This document shows positions 55,230-64,000 of a DNA stretch of 64,000 bases, piece by piece. The notes beneath the pieces were generated by a model. The model had not been told where the DNA came from. It saw only the letters and a program-made list of their open reading frames with translations, and did not search any database. This DNA is from Tsuneonella suprasediminis (lineage in GTDB: Bacteria > Pseudomonadota > Alphaproteobacteria > Sphingomonadales > Sphingomonadaceae). The stretch is taken from positions 1 to 64,000 of the forward strand of contig NZ_RAHJ01000004.1 in assembly GCF_003605755.1 (NCBI RefSeq), given 5' to 3'. A program made the position numbers and the translations under genes. Each line of letters starts with the position of its first letter. The first letter of the stretch is position 1.

Positions 55230-55715
55230 GGATTGCCACGTCGCCTGCGGCTCCTCGCAATGACGAGGGATGGATGGGAGAGGCGGTTTCGCTCCTCTCG
55301 TCGTCCCGGTCCCCACCTTTCCACTCGTCATTGCGAACGCAGTGAAGCAATCCATGGCCCGACACCCTCTCCCATCGCATCGGTTGCGATGGAGGAAACG
55401 TGCGCGCCATGAATTGCCGCGTCGGCTGCGGCTCCTCGCAATGACGAGGCTGAGAATACGCACGTATAGTATTGGCTAACCATCGGCAGTGCGGCCCAAA
55501 CCCCGAACCACTCGCCTCCGTGCCTTCGCGTCTTCGTGTGACAAACTGTCATCCGACGTCGCTTCCCATCGCAGCGGCTGCAATCAAGGCGAGTCCTGCC
55601 TCTGGGCTGCCACGTTGCCACGCCCCTCGCAATGACAAGGGGACGGGCGAATGGATGGGCAGTGTCAGGTTAGCCTGCCGCCCCGGACTTGATCGGGAAC
55701 CCCGCTTTCCTTCCA
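55230..55715. repeat. third cluster of A, B and C intergenic repeats
   Basis: A copies in reverse orientation at ~55230-55266, ~55409-55449 and ~55604-55640, with a forward A-like copy at ~55325-55358 (CGTCATTGCGAACGCAGTGA). A reverse B copy lies near 55518-55548 (CGTGCCTTCGCGTCTTCGTG), and a degenerate C near 55678 (GCCCCGGACTTGATCGGGAA). No gene is supported between 55188 and 55756. Confidence 0.78.
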
Positions 55716-55756
55716 ACCGCGCAGCAGCATCGCGCCACCACGCCGGCAAAACCGCC

Positions 55757-57052
55757 TCACGCCTCGGCAGGGCGCCGTGCGAAGATGCCGAACCCGGCGA
55801 TAATGGCGTAGCAGATGACCGGCAGGATCAGCGCAAAGGCCAGGCTGCCGCTGGCATCGGCCAGCGCGCCGAAGGCCAGCGGAACGATCGCCCCGCCGCA
55901 GATCGCCACGTTGATGATGCCCGAACCGTCTGCCGCGAGCGATCCCAGCTTTTCACATGCCAGGCTGAAGATCGTGGGGAACATGATCGCGTTCATCAGG
56001 CCGACCGACAGCAGGGCATAGCCCGCGACATGGCCGCTGGTGTTGGCCGAAATCAGCACCAGAGTAATCGCGCCCGCCGCAACGCACGCCAGCAGTTTGC
56101 CGGGGCTGACCATCCGCAGCACTGCCGATCCGATGAAACGCCCGACCAGCGCGCCGCCCCAATAGAACATGATCATCCAGCCGATCACCGATTCCGGCTG
56201 CCCCAGAACGCGGGACTGCGCGAGGTAGTTGATCATGATCGAACCGATCGACACTTCCGCGCCGACATAGAGGAAGATGCACAGCGCACCGTAGCCAAAG
56301 CGCGGGCGCTGCAGCAGCTTGAACCCGCCGAGGAAGCTGCTCGCTTCATGCTTTTCCCCTTGCAGGCGATTGCGGAACGACCACACCACCGCGGCGACAA
56401 TCGCCAGCGCAATGGCGAGCCCGATATAGGTGTTTACGATCACAGCGCTTTCGGCCGAACGATAGGCATCGAGCGCCGGGCCTGACAGTTCGTCCGCACT
56501 CACTTTGGCCAGACTGCCAAGGATCAGCCCGGCGCCGACCAGCGGGAAAATCGTGGTGCCCAGCGAATTGAACGCCTGCGCAAACGTCAGGCGGCTATGC
56601 GTGGTTTTCGGCGGGCCAAGCAGCGAAATCAGCGGGTTGGCCACGACCTGCACGATCACCACGCCGCTGGCGAGCACGAACAGCGCGAACAGGAACAGGC
56701 CATATGTCGCCGTCTGGCTGGCAGGGATGAACAGCAGACAGCCCGCCATCATCGTCAGCAATCCGGCAACCGCGCCACGCATATAGCCGATTTTCTTCAC
56801 CAGCTGCGCGCCGGGGATACCGATCGCGGCATATGCAGCGAAGAAGCAGAACTGCACCAGCATCGCCTGCGTGTAGTTGAGCGTAAACAGCTCTTTCAGC
56901 TTGGGAATAATCACATCGTTGAGCGATGTGATCCCACCGAAGATGAAGAACAGCCCGAATACGAAGAACTGCAAACCGGGCGCGTTGATGTGTTCGCCTT
57001 CCACTTCCGCCGGTTGCGGATCGGTACTGCTTGCAGCTTGGGGGGCGAGCGC
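55757..57052 (-). CDS. FucP-type sugar/H+ symporter (MFS)
   Basis: A 431-residue MFS transporter of the fucose/glucose-galactose symporter subfamily. FFIFGGITSLNDVIIPKLKELFTLNY holds the segment-1 motif with the proton-linked Asp, AMLVQFCFFAAYAAIGIPGAQLVKKIGY follows, then ANPLISLLGPPKTTHSRLTFAQAFNSLGTT. The ATG at 57052 (MALAPQAASS) has GGAAGA upstream; an in-frame start at 57100 is less likely. Sugar not identifiable. It lies alone between two repeat clusters. Confidence 0.88.
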   Translation of the reverse strand, partial: ALAPQAASSTDPQPAEVEGEHINAPGLQFFVFGLFFIFGGITSLNDVIIPKLKELFTLNYTQAMLVQFCFFAAYAAIGIPGAQLVKKIGYMRGAVAGLLTMMAGCLLFIPASQTATYGLFLFALFVLASGVVIVQVVANPLISLLGPPKTTHSRLTFAQAFNSLGTTIFPLVGAGLILGSLAKVSADELSGPALDAYRSAESAVIVNTYIGLAIALAIVAAVVWSFRNRLQGEKHEASSFLGGFKLLQRPRFGYGALCIFLYVGAEVSIGSIMINYLAQSRVLGQPESVIGWMIMFYWGGALVGRFIGSAVLRMVSPGKLLACVAAGAITLVLISANTSGHVAGYALLSVGLMNAIMFPTIFSLACEKLGSLAADGSGIINVAICGGAIVPLAFGALADASGSLAFALILPVICYAIIAGFGIFARRPAEA

Positions 57053-57204
57053 CATCGGGTATCTTCCTCTCGTGAACCGTGGGCCGGGCTTATCCTCCAC
57101 CCGGTCGCAAGGCGCAAGTGGTCGTCCGCACCGCGCGGGCCGTCAACGTGAATATGAATGCACGAATTCATCCGGCACGGCGCCGGGCCCCGGCTTTCGG
57201 CATC

Positions 57205-57556
57205 TATCTCCCTGTTCGTCATTGCGAATGCAGTGAGGGAAACCATGAAGCGGTGGTCCCGCCCATTGCGGCGTTTGTGGTGGGGCGCGGGCGGGCCATG
57301 GATTGCCGCGTCGCCTGCGGCTCCTCGCAATGACGAGGCTGAGGATACCCACGGAGGCTGAGGACACGGGCGATAGTATTGGTCAGCCATCGGCAGTGCG
57401 ACCTTACCTCTGAACTAAACCCACTCCCTGCCTTCGTGCCTTCGTGTGACAAGCTTCCACCCAACGCCCCCGCCCATCGCGGCGGTTGTGATGGAGACAA
57501 AGGGCGGTCGATGGATTGCCGCGTCGCCTGCGGCTCCTCGCAATGACGAGGGTGGA
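57205..57556. repeat. fourth cluster of A and B intergenic repeats
   Basis: An A-like forward copy near 57217 (CGTCATTGCGAATGCAGTGA), reverse A copies at ~57298-57338 and ~57510-57551 (GGATTGCCGCGTCGCCTGCG...CGCAATGACGAGG), and a B copy near 57433 (CCTTCGTGCCTTCGTGTGAC). No gene is supported between 57053 and 57637. Confidence 0.78.
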
Positions 57557-57637
57557 TAGTAAAGTGAGAGAGCTATGCCACTCTCCGCCACGCAACCCGC
57601 TCCACCCTATCGCGGAGCGGGATAGCAGCGCAGAACC

Positions 57638-59740
57638 TCAACTTTGCGCCTTTACTTTCAGGCGATAGGCGTGGAGCAGCGGTTCGGTGTAGCCGCTTGG
57701 TTGCGCCAGCCCTTCGAACACCAGCGCGCGGGCGGCCTGATAAGCGAGGCTGCCGTCGGGGTTGCTGGCCATCGGTTTGTAGGCCGGATCGCCTGCGTTC
57801 TGGGCATCGACCTTGGCCGCCATCCGCAGGAACACCGCGTCGACCTCTTCCGGGGTGGTGACTCCGTGGTGCAGCCAGTTGGCGATGTGCTGGCTGGAAA
57901 TACGCAGCGTGGCCCGGTCTTCCATCAGGCCGACATCGTTGATGTCGGGCACTTTGGAGCAGCCGACACCCTGATCGACCCAGCGCACGACATAGCCAAG
58001 GATGCCCTGCGCGTTATTCTCCAGCTCTGCCCGTACTTCGTCTTCCGACCAGTTCTTGCCATCGGCCACCGGGATCGTCAGCAGATCGGCCAGCGGCGCG
58101 ACCGGTTCGGCCATGCGTTCGGCCTGACGGGCGAACACATCGACATCGTGATAATGCGTGGCATGCAGCGTCGCGGCGGTCGGACTGGGCACCCAGGCGC
58201 AGTTGGCGCCGGTTTTCGGGTGGCCGATTTTCTGTTCCAGCATATCGGCCATCCGGTCGGGCATCGCCCACATCCCCTTGCCGATCTGCGCCTTGCCCGA
58301 CAGGCCGCAGGCGAGGCCGATCTGGACGTTGCGATCTTCGTAAGCGGTGATCCACGGGGTGGTTTTCATCGCCCCCTTGCGCAACATGGCCCCGGCCTGC
58401 ATCGCGGTGTGCATTTCATCGCCCGTGCGGTCGAGGAAGCCGGTGTTGATGAACATGATCCGGTCTTTCACCGCGGCGATACACGCGGCGAGATTGGCAC
58501 TGGTGCGGCGCTCTTCGTCCATCACGCCAACCTTGATCGTGTTGCGGGCCAGGCCGAGCAAATCCTCCACCGCATCGAACAGATCGTTGGTGAAGGCGCA
58601 TTCTTCCGGCCCGTGCATCTTGGGTTTGACGATATAGATCGAACCTTCGCGGCTGTTGGTCAGTTTGCCCAGCCGTTTGAGATCGTGCAGCGCGATCAGG
58701 CTGGTGACGATGCCATCGAGGATGCCTTCGGGCGCTTCGCTGCCATCGGGCATGTGCACCGCCGGGTTGGTCATCAGGTGGCCGACATTGCGGACCAGCA
58801 GCAGGCTGCGCCCGTGCAGCGTCAGCGTGCTGCCATCGGTGGCGGTATAGGCGCGGTCGGGATTGAGCGCGCGGGTTACGGTTTTGCCGCCCTTCTCGAA
58901 CGTATCCTGCAAATCGCCGCGCATCAGGCCCAGCCAGTTGCGATAGGCCAGCACTTTATCTTCCGCATCGACCGCGGCGACCGAATCCTCGCAATCGCAG
59001 ATCGTGGAAACGGCGGATTCGAGGATCACGTCGGCCACGCCCGCCGGATCATCCTTGCCAATGGGATGACTGCGGTCGATCACCACTTCGATATGCAGGC
59101 CGTTATGTTTCAGCAGCAGGTTGTCACCTGCATGGCCCAGCAGTTGCGCCGGATCTGCCAGTTGCGGCACGCTGCCGTCCCAGTCGGCCCACGATCCGCT
59201 GGCCAGCGGCACTGCACGGTCGAGGAAGCGGCGCGCCCAGGCGATGACCTGCGCCCCGCGTTTGGGATCGTAGCCCTTCCCTTCGGCCTCGCCCGGAATG
59301 GCATCGGTGCCGTAGAGCGCATCGTAGAGGCTGCCCCAGCGGGCATTGGCGGCGTTGAGCAGGAACCGCGCGTTGAGGATCGGCACCACCAGTTGCGGCC
59401 CGGCAATCGTCGCCAGCTCGGCATCGACATGGCGCGGGTTCGCTTCCACGCTGGCCGGTTCGGGCACGAGATAGCCGATTTCGGTCAGGAAAGCGCGGTA
59501 TCCGTCCATATCCGCAATCGGGCCGGGATTCTCGCGATGCCAGTCGTCGATCCGTGCCTGAAGATCGTCCCGCTTCGCCAGCAGTTCGCGGTTGCGCGGA
59601 GCGAAGCGGGCAAAGATATCCGCTGCGCCCTGCCAGAATGCATCGGGCGTAAGCCCGGTGCCCGGCAGCGCTTCGTTCTCGATAAAATCGACGAGCACGG
59701 TATCGACGGTAAGGCCGTTGCGGACGGTCTGGTCAGTCAC
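57638..59740 (-). CDS. glcB: malate synthase G
   Basis: About 700 residues, the usual length of the large monomeric malate synthase. It condenses glyoxylate with acetyl-CoA. Visible are [29 protein letters not shown] at the N-terminus, [57 protein letters not shown] and [20 protein letters not shown]. Several GTG codons (59764, 59752, 59740) compete as start; 59740 is best spaced from the GAGGGA site and matches family starts. The glyoxylate cycle partner aceA is not in the window. Confidence 0.95.
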   Translation of the reverse strand: MTDQTVRNGLTVDTVLVDFIENEALPGTGLTPDAFWQGAADIFARFAPRNRELLAKRDDLQARIDDWHRENPGPIADMDGYRAFLTEIGYLVPEPASVEANPRHVDAELATIAGPQLVVPILNARFLLNAANARWGSLYDALYGTDAIPGEAEGKGYDPKRGAQVIAWARRFLDRAVPLASGSWADWDGSVPQLADPAQLLGHAGDNLLLKHNGLHIEVVIDRSHPIGKDDPAGVADVILESAVSTICDCEDSVAAVDAEDKVLAYRNWLGLMRGDLQDTFEKGGKTVTRALNPDRAYTATDGSTLTLHGRSLLLVRNVGHLMTNPAVHMPDGSEAPEGILDGIVTSLIALHDLKRLGKLTNSREGSIYIVKPKMHGPEECAFTNDLFDAVEDLLGLARNTIKVGVMDEERRTSANLAACIAAVKDRIMFINTGFLDRTGDEMHTAMQAGAMLRKGAMKTTPWITAYEDRNVQIGLACGLSGKAQIGKGMWAMPDRMADMLEQKIGHPKTGANCAWVPSPTAATLHATHYHDVDVFARQAERMAEPVAPLADLLTIPVADGKNWSEDEVRAELENNAQGILGYVVRWVDQGVGCSKVPDINDVGLMEDRATLRISSQHIANWLHHGVTTPEEVDAVFLRMAAKVDAQNAGDPAYKPMASNPDGSLAYQAARALVFEGLAQPSGYTEPLLHAYRLKVKAQS

Positions 59741-59890
59741 GGTGGTATTCACTCCCTCTGGCACGCGAATGGTGCACCCCTATGTGTGCGCCGTGGTATC
59801 ACGGCATATGGCGTGCCCCCCGGCCTGCCATAAAGCTGCGGTATGCGGCTAACCCACACGCCGCGCGCGTTTCAAGCGCGAAAGTCCTGA

Positions 59891-59917
59891 GGCGGGCAAA
59901 GTCCAGCTTCGCCCGCC
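59891..59917. terminator. GC-rich hairpin between glcB and the aldehyde dehydrogenase gene
   Basis: GGCGGGC (59891-59897) and GCCCGCC (59911-59917) pair around 13 bases after the ALDH stop on the minus strand. No T run, so it is at best a weak terminator. Confidence 0.35.
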
Positions 59918-59939
59918 GGTCAGGTTCAGGCCGCCATGC

Positions 59940-61343
59940 TCAGCTCAGTGCCATGTTGATGACGTGTTTCTGGGTGTAGGCGGAAATGCCTTCGTCACCA
60001 CCCTCGCGGCCGATGCCCGATTGCTTGGCACCGCCGAACGGCACATCGAACGGCAGGTCGAGATGCTTGTTCACCCACACGGTGCCCGAATCGATCTTCA
60101 TCGCCACTTCCACCCCGCGATCGAGATCGGCCGACCAGACAGTACCGCCAAGGCCATATTCGCTGTCGTTCGCCCGCGCGATCACGTCGTCGATATCGTC
60201 GTATTTCAGCACCGGGATCACCGGGCCGAACTGTTCCTCGCGCACCAGACGGGCGCTGTCGGGAATGTCTTTCACCACTGTCGGGGCGATGAAATAACCG
60301 TCGCGGTCAAGCCGGTCGCCACCGGCCAGCACAGTGCCGTTTTCGCGCGCGTCTTCGAGGAAGCCGAGCACTTTTTCGTACTGCATCTTGTTCTGCACCG
60401 GGCCGATCTGTGCGCCCTGATTGGCGCCATCGTCGACCACGGCATCTTTCGCCAGCTGCGCCAGTTCGTCGCACAGTTCGTCATAGATCGAGGCCGGGGC
60501 ATAGACCCGCTTGATCGCCAGACAGACCTGCCCGGCGTTGATCATCGCGCCATTGAACAGCTTGGGCGCGATTTCCTTGGGCGATACGTCGTCGAGCACG
60601 ATAGCGGCATCGTTGCCGCCCAGCTCCAGCGTGATCCGCTTGAGCGCGTCGGCACCCGAAGCATAGACCTTGCGCCCGGTGCCGGTCGATCCGGTGAAGC
60701 TGACTTTGGCGATATCGGGATGCGCGGTCAGCGGGCCGCCGAGGTCGTTTTCATCGACGATCACATTCAGCACACCTGCCGGGAAAATCTTCGCTGCTTC
60801 TTCGGCAATGAACAGCGCACACATCGGCGTGGTCGGCGCCGGTTTGGCGATCACAGTGTTGCCGGTGACCAGCGCGGGGCCGATTTTCTGCGTCACCATC
60901 AGAAACGGGAAATTCCACGGCGTGACCGCTGCCACCACGCCCAGCGGGGTGCGGTGTTCGAGGATGCGGGCCTTGGCATCTTCCTTGATAACCTGCGGTT
61001 CGTGGCGCTGCGAGGCGTAGAAACGGAGCTGATAGATCCCGCCGATCACTTCGCCCATCGCCTGCGCGGCGGGCTTGCCCTGTTCGCGGGTCAGCAACTG
61101 CGCCAGTTCATCCTTGCGCGCTTCGATGGCATCGGCCAGCTGGCCGATCATCGCGCCACGTTCTTCGTATGTCCGTTTCGACCATGCGGGGAACGCTGCC
61201 TTGGCTGCGGCGACGGCGGCTTCCAACTGGGCATCGTCTGCCCGCGCGACAGTGGCGAAAGCCTTGCCAGTTGCGGGGTTTACGACATCGAGCGTGCCCG
61301 CCCCATCGACCAGCTCTCCGTTGATCAGCATCTTGGTGTTCAT
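59940..61343 (-). CDS. NAD(P)-dependent aldehyde dehydrogenase
   Basis: A 467-residue ALDH-superfamily enzyme from the ATG at 61343, with GGAGAG eight bases upstream. TPWNFPFLMVTQKIGPAL has the oxyanion Asn145. SFTGSTGTGRKVY follows, then the general base E240 (LELGGNDA) and the nucleophile C274 (NAGQVCLAIKRVY). GREGGDEGISAYTQKHVINM closes the chain. It is nearest to the succinate-semialdehyde or benzaldehyde-type groups, but the substrate is not fixed by these motifs. It lies upstream of glcB by 200 bp. Confidence 0.92.
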   Translation of the reverse strand: MNTKMLINGELVDGAGTLDVVNPATGKAFATVARADDAQLEAAVAAAKAAFPAWSKRTYEERGAMIGQLADAIEARKDELAQLLTREQGKPAAQAMGEVIGGIYQLRFYASQRHEPQVIKEDAKARILEHRTPLGVVAAVTPWNFPFLMVTQKIGPALVTGNTVIAKPAPTTPMCALFIAEEAAKIFPAGVLNVIVDENDLGGPLTAHPDIAKVSFTGSTGTGRKVYASGADALKRITLELGGNDAAIVLDDVSPKEIAPKLFNGAMINAGQVCLAIKRVYAPASIYDELCDELAQLAKDAVVDDGANQGAQIGPVQNKMQYEKVLGFLEDARENGTVLAGGDRLDRDGYFIAPTVVKDIPDSARLVREEQFGPVIPVLKYDDIDDVIARANDSEYGLGGTVWSADLDRGVEVAMKIDSGTVWVNKHLDLPFDVPFGGAKQSGIGREGGDEGISAYTQKHVINMALS

Positions 61344-61458
61344 TGAATCACTCTCCTTTTGCAACTGAACCTAGGCCGGGGCTGGCGAGTCGACAAGCAT
61401 ATCTGCGACCGGCCCCGCCCCCGTTCAGGACGAGTTGCTATCGGGAGAGCGCGGCACA

Positions 61459-61502
61459 GCTATGGCGGGCACCGCTGCGCCCGCCATAGCCTGCCGTTTT
61501 TT
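61459..61502. terminator. strong hairpin after the TonB receptor gene
   Basis: A 12-bp perfect stem, GCTATGGCGGGC/GCCCGCCATAGC, with an eight-base loop (61459-61490). A T run follows at 61497-61502 on the plus strand, just at the receptor's stop. On the minus strand the stem comes right after the stop and an A run, so it may serve as a bidirectional element. Confidence 0.6.
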
Positions 61503-63888
61503 ATCCGCCGAAGCGCGCCGTCAGTTGCACGCCGTAGAAGCGCGGCTCTGCCGGGATGAAAGTCGGTATGCCGAACGCGCCGCCGGTGTTGCCTGCGTCG
61601 AGCAGATAGTCCTCGTCGGTCGCGTTGCGGATATATCCGGCGATTTCGTAGCGGCCCTCTGCAAAAGAAACACCGGCACGGGCATTGACCAGCGTGACCG
61701 GCCCTTGCGAGATATTCGCCTTGTTCGGCACTTCGAAGAATATCCGGCTGCGGTATGTCACACTCGGAGTGGCAAAAATGCGCGCGCCGCCGCCAATCGG
61801 ATAATCGACGGTGAAGCCGCCCGCTGCCTGCCATTCGGGCTGCAGGCGGAAACGGTCGCCCGCGAAAATGCCATTCGCCGGATCGTCGTCGATCCCGCCG
61901 TCGATATAGCCGGCGTTAGCGAACACGCTGAGCCACGATGTCGGCTTGACGTTCAGTTCCGCCTCTACCCCGAAGTTACCGGCCGAACCGGCGCTTTCGG
62001 TGATCGAGGAACCGACCGGCAGGCCGGAGGGATCGTTGGGGTCGGACACTGTCCGGGTCACCTGAAACCCCTTGTACTTCTGAAGATACGCGCCGAGCGA
62101 AGCGAACACTGCGCGCGATGCGAACTTCACCCCGCCTTCATAATTCCAGACGGTTTCTTCAGGGATCAACTGATAATTGGGCACTACCTCCGCCCCGGAC
62201 TTGCGCGCGCCGAGCGACACGACCGGCGAACGGCGCCCTTTGGACACCGTCGCATAGACATTCAGTTCGGGCGTCACCCGGTACAGCGCATTGAAACGCG
62301 GCAACACAGCAGAGAAACTGCGACGGGCGGTGAACACTTCGCCGCCGGTATCGAGCTGGCCGGGAACCAGCGGCGCGCCGGTGAGCACCGAATTGGGCAC
62401 ATCGGTGACATAGCCCGATTTGCGCTGTTCGATCAGCACGCGCGCCCCGGCGGTCAGCTCCAGCGCGGGCATAGGTATCCACGTCGTATCGGCAAACAAC
62501 GAATAGCTCTGATTTTCGCCGCGGTTTTCGAACACCGAGCTATAGGGGATCGCCTGACGCAAACCCGCGCCGATCATGTCGTACACCGGCACGCTGCCAT
62601 CGCTGGCGACGCAGGGTGCGCCCGGCACCGGCCCGGTCGCGCCGAACAGTTCGGACAGACATTGCAGAAACGTGACTTCTTCGGTCGAGAAAGGCACGTT
62701 CTGATGCCCTTTCTCGGTAAAGAAGTTCCAGCCGAACGATGCCCGCCAGTTGGGATCGGCATAGGAGAAACGCCCTTCGTGGCTGAACTGCCACCCCTTG
62801 GCGATCTCCGCGAATTCAAGGAACGGCGCCGGGCCGCCATCGGCATCGAACACTTCCGCGCTGTCGAATTCGCGATAGCCGTTGACTGTCGTGAAGGTAA
62901 GATTGTCGGTCAGTTCGTATGCCGCCGTCAGATTGGCATCATAGACATCGCGCACCAGCCCAAGCTGGCTGTTGCCCAGCGCCTGCGCCGAATACGGCGA
63001 TCCGCCCAGATCGGCATCGCCAAATGGGTTGGCCGGCCCGGCGGGCGTGGGATATGTGCCTGAAATAAACGGTGTGCCGCCGTTGCGCTGGCGGTCGTAT
63101 GTGCCCACCAGATCGACTGTCAGCCGGTCGTTAGGCCGGAATCGCAGCGATCCGCGCACACCCAGCTGATCCTGCGAATACAGCTCGTCTTTCTGCGACG
63201 TGGCAAGGTTCTGCACATATCCGTCGCGTCCGCGCCATTCGAACGCAATACGGCCCGCCAGCACATCGGACCCGGCATTGACGAAGCCCGACAGCACGGT
63301 GGTGTTGTAATTGCCATACTGGCCCGACAGTTCGGCGGAAAAGCCGGGGCGCGGCTTCGCGGAAACCAGACTGATCGCGCCGACAGCCGATGCCGTACCG
63401 AACAAGGTTGCCTGCGGCCCCTTGATCACTTCCACCCGTTCAAGATCGTAGATCGCCTGATACGACCCGCGCGAGCGCGAGATATCGACCCCGTTGTAAT
63501 ACAGCGTGACACGCGGCCCCTGCTGCGACGATCCCGAATCCGATGTGATCCCGCGGATCACGATGCCGGGATTATTGGCGCTCTGTTCCTGAATGTTGAG
63601 ACCGGGAACATAGTTCGACAACTCGTCCAGATCGCTGACACCGAGCCGTTCGATCTGTTTGCCCGAAACAGCCGACAGCGTGATCGGAACATCGGTTTCG
63701 CGCTGTTCGATCTTCTGCGCGGTGACCACGATCTGGTTATCTGGCTGGCCCTGATCGCCCGCCCCACCCGCTTCGGCCCCGGCTTCCGTATCGCTGGCAT
63801 CATCGGCGGTGGCGGCACAGGCCGCATGCAAAGGAAGCAGTGACGCCGCGCTCAGAATTGTGGCGCGCACGATAGTTCTGAATTTCAT
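61501..63888 (-). CDS. TonB-dependent outer-membrane receptor
   Basis: A 795-residue receptor from the ATG at 63888. Signal peptide (FRTIVRATILSAASLLPLHAACA), an Asp/Gly-rich linker, TonB-box-type IVVTAQKIEQRETDVPITLS, and the plug domain (LGVSDLDELSNYVPGLNI, NPGIVIRGITSDSGSSQQGP, GVDISRSRGSYQAIYDLERVEVIKGPQATLFG). A 22-strand barrel follows, ending RFYGVQLTARFGG. The ligand is not known; similar sphingomonad receptors import siderophores, oligosaccharides or aromatic compounds. An internal pair of Cys residues (QCLSEL, GAPCVASD) could form an extracellular disulfide. A hairpin lies over the start region. Confidence 0.93.
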   Translation of the reverse strand: MKFRTIVRATILSAASLLPLHAACAATADDASDTEAGAEAGGAGDQGQPDNQIVVTAQKIEQRETDVPITLSAVSGKQIERLGVSDLDELSNYVPGLNIQEQSANNPGIVIRGITSDSGSSQQGPRVTLYYNGVDISRSRGSYQAIYDLERVEVIKGPQATLFGTASAVGAISLVSAKPRPGFSAELSGQYGNYNTTVLSGFVNAGSDVLAGRIAFEWRGRDGYVQNLATSQKDELYSQDQLGVRGSLRFRPNDRLTVDLVGTYDRQRNGGTPFISGTYPTPAGPANPFGDADLGGSPYSAQALGNSQLGLVRDVYDANLTAAYELTDNLTFTTVNGYREFDSAEVFDADGGPAPFLEFAEIAKGWQFSHEGRFSYADPNWRASFGWNFFTEKGHQNVPFSTEEVTFLQCLSELFGATGPVPGAPCVASDGSVPVYDMIGAGLRQAIPYSSVFENRGENQSYSLFADTTWIPMPALELTAGARVLIEQRKSGYVTDVPNSVLTGAPLVPGQLDTGGEVFTARRSFSAVLPRFNALYRVTPELNVYATVSKGRRSPVVSLGARKSGAEVVPNYQLIPEETVWNYEGGVKFASRAVFASLGAYLQKYKGFQVTRTVSDPNDPSGLPVGSSITESAGSAGNFGVEAELNVKPTSWLSVFANAGYIDGGIDDDPANGIFAGDRFRLQPEWQAAGGFTVDYPIGGGARIFATPSVTYRSRIFFEVPNKANISQGPVTLVNARAGVSFAEGRYEIAGYIRNATDEDYLLDAGNTGGAFGIPTFIPAEPRFYGVQLTARFGG

Positions 63889-63892
63889 GAAA

Positions 63893-63920
63893 GAGACCCC
63901 GTTTGTGGAAACGGGGCCTC
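63893..63920 (-). promoter_or_regulatory. hairpin covering the ribosome-binding region of the TonB receptor
   Basis: CCCCGTTT-GTGG-AAACGGGG (63897-63916) is a perfect 8-bp stem with a 4-base loop, extended by three more pairs after a single mismatch. Its base is four bases from the ATG. The only Shine-Dalgarno-like bases (GGGG, 63897-63900) are in the stem, so translation may depend on melting or a factor. Confidence 0.55.
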
Positions 63921-64000
63921 CCTGCATCGCCAAAGTGAAACGCTCGCGACGGTAGTGTGTCGGTTATATTAAATTATATCGGATTGCGGCTGTTCTGTTG

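Noticed and set aside
57644-59833. 729-codon open frame opposite glcB
   Set aside because: Antisense shadow of malate synthase G with a low-information translation.

Overview
The window is GC-rich DNA from an alphaproteobacterium, most likely a sphingomonad (Sphingomonadales, for example Erythrobacteraceae or Sphingomonadaceae). The signs are a methionine synthase split into two genes, a two-subunit glycine decarboxylase, an ABA4-like membrane protein, a TonB-dependent receptor with a degenerate IVVTAQK-type N-terminus, and strong G/C third-position bias. The assignment is an inference from gene content. No rRNA or tRNA gene, CRISPR array or intact insertion sequence was seen.

Region 1 (1-3.9 kb): the N-terminal 465 residues of a very large BapA-type adhesin, divergent from a LuxR-family regulator across a 175-bp spacer with two adjacent palindromes. 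A DMT permease, a small membrane protein and an entericidin-like lipoprotein of 43 residues follow. Region 2 (3.9-14.9 kb, all minus strand): a one-carbon supercluster. An ArsR-methyltransferase fusion, metF, metH1 and metH2 are packed with 1-4-bp overlaps or short gaps. About 50 bp further on, a tandem glycine riboswitch leads gcvT-gcvH-gcvPA-gcvPB and an ABA4-like gene. The riboswitch has a visible 10-bp switch helix over the gcvT ribosome-binding site. Methyl groups generated by glycine cleavage as methylene-THF would be reduced by MetF and used by MetH. Region 3 (15-26.3 kb): a surface-glycan set with a GT39-like membrane transferase, a flippase, a pyruvyl transferase-like enzyme, four GT2 enzymes and one GT4 enzyme. 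It is interrupted by two gene-free stretches packed with three families of intergenic repeats, partly arranged as a ~220-bp tandem composite.

Region 4 (27-43.3 kb): an accessory island. It starts with a Tat-exported phosphoesterase and carries a complete contact-dependent-inhibition-type two-partner secretion locus: cdiB, an unrecognised 126-residue ORF, a 3,122-residue cdiA and an adjacent immunity gene. Downstream lies an orphan cdiA C-terminal cassette with an LHH-type nuclease end, a SUKH immunity gene and an IS5-type transposase remnant. The orphan shares a 247-bp near-identical block with cdiA, ending at the codons for Glu-Thr-Gln-Asn-Asn. That makes ETQNN a plausible sphingomonad counterpart of the VENN junction, and the cassette a reservoir for toxin switching. 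AT-rich spacers flank the island.

Region 5 (43.4-64 kb): mostly chromosomal housekeeping genes: serS, surE, an M23/LysM peptidase, a K+ channel, rimO, a SulP transporter, aqpZ, a CoA transferase, a FucP-type symporter, malate synthase G, an aldehyde dehydrogenase and a TonB-dependent receptor. Inserted among them are a TopAI/YjhQ-type toxin-antitoxin pair and a MarR-GNAT fusion. Two further clusters of the same repeat families lie at 55.2-55.7 and 57.1-57.6 kb.
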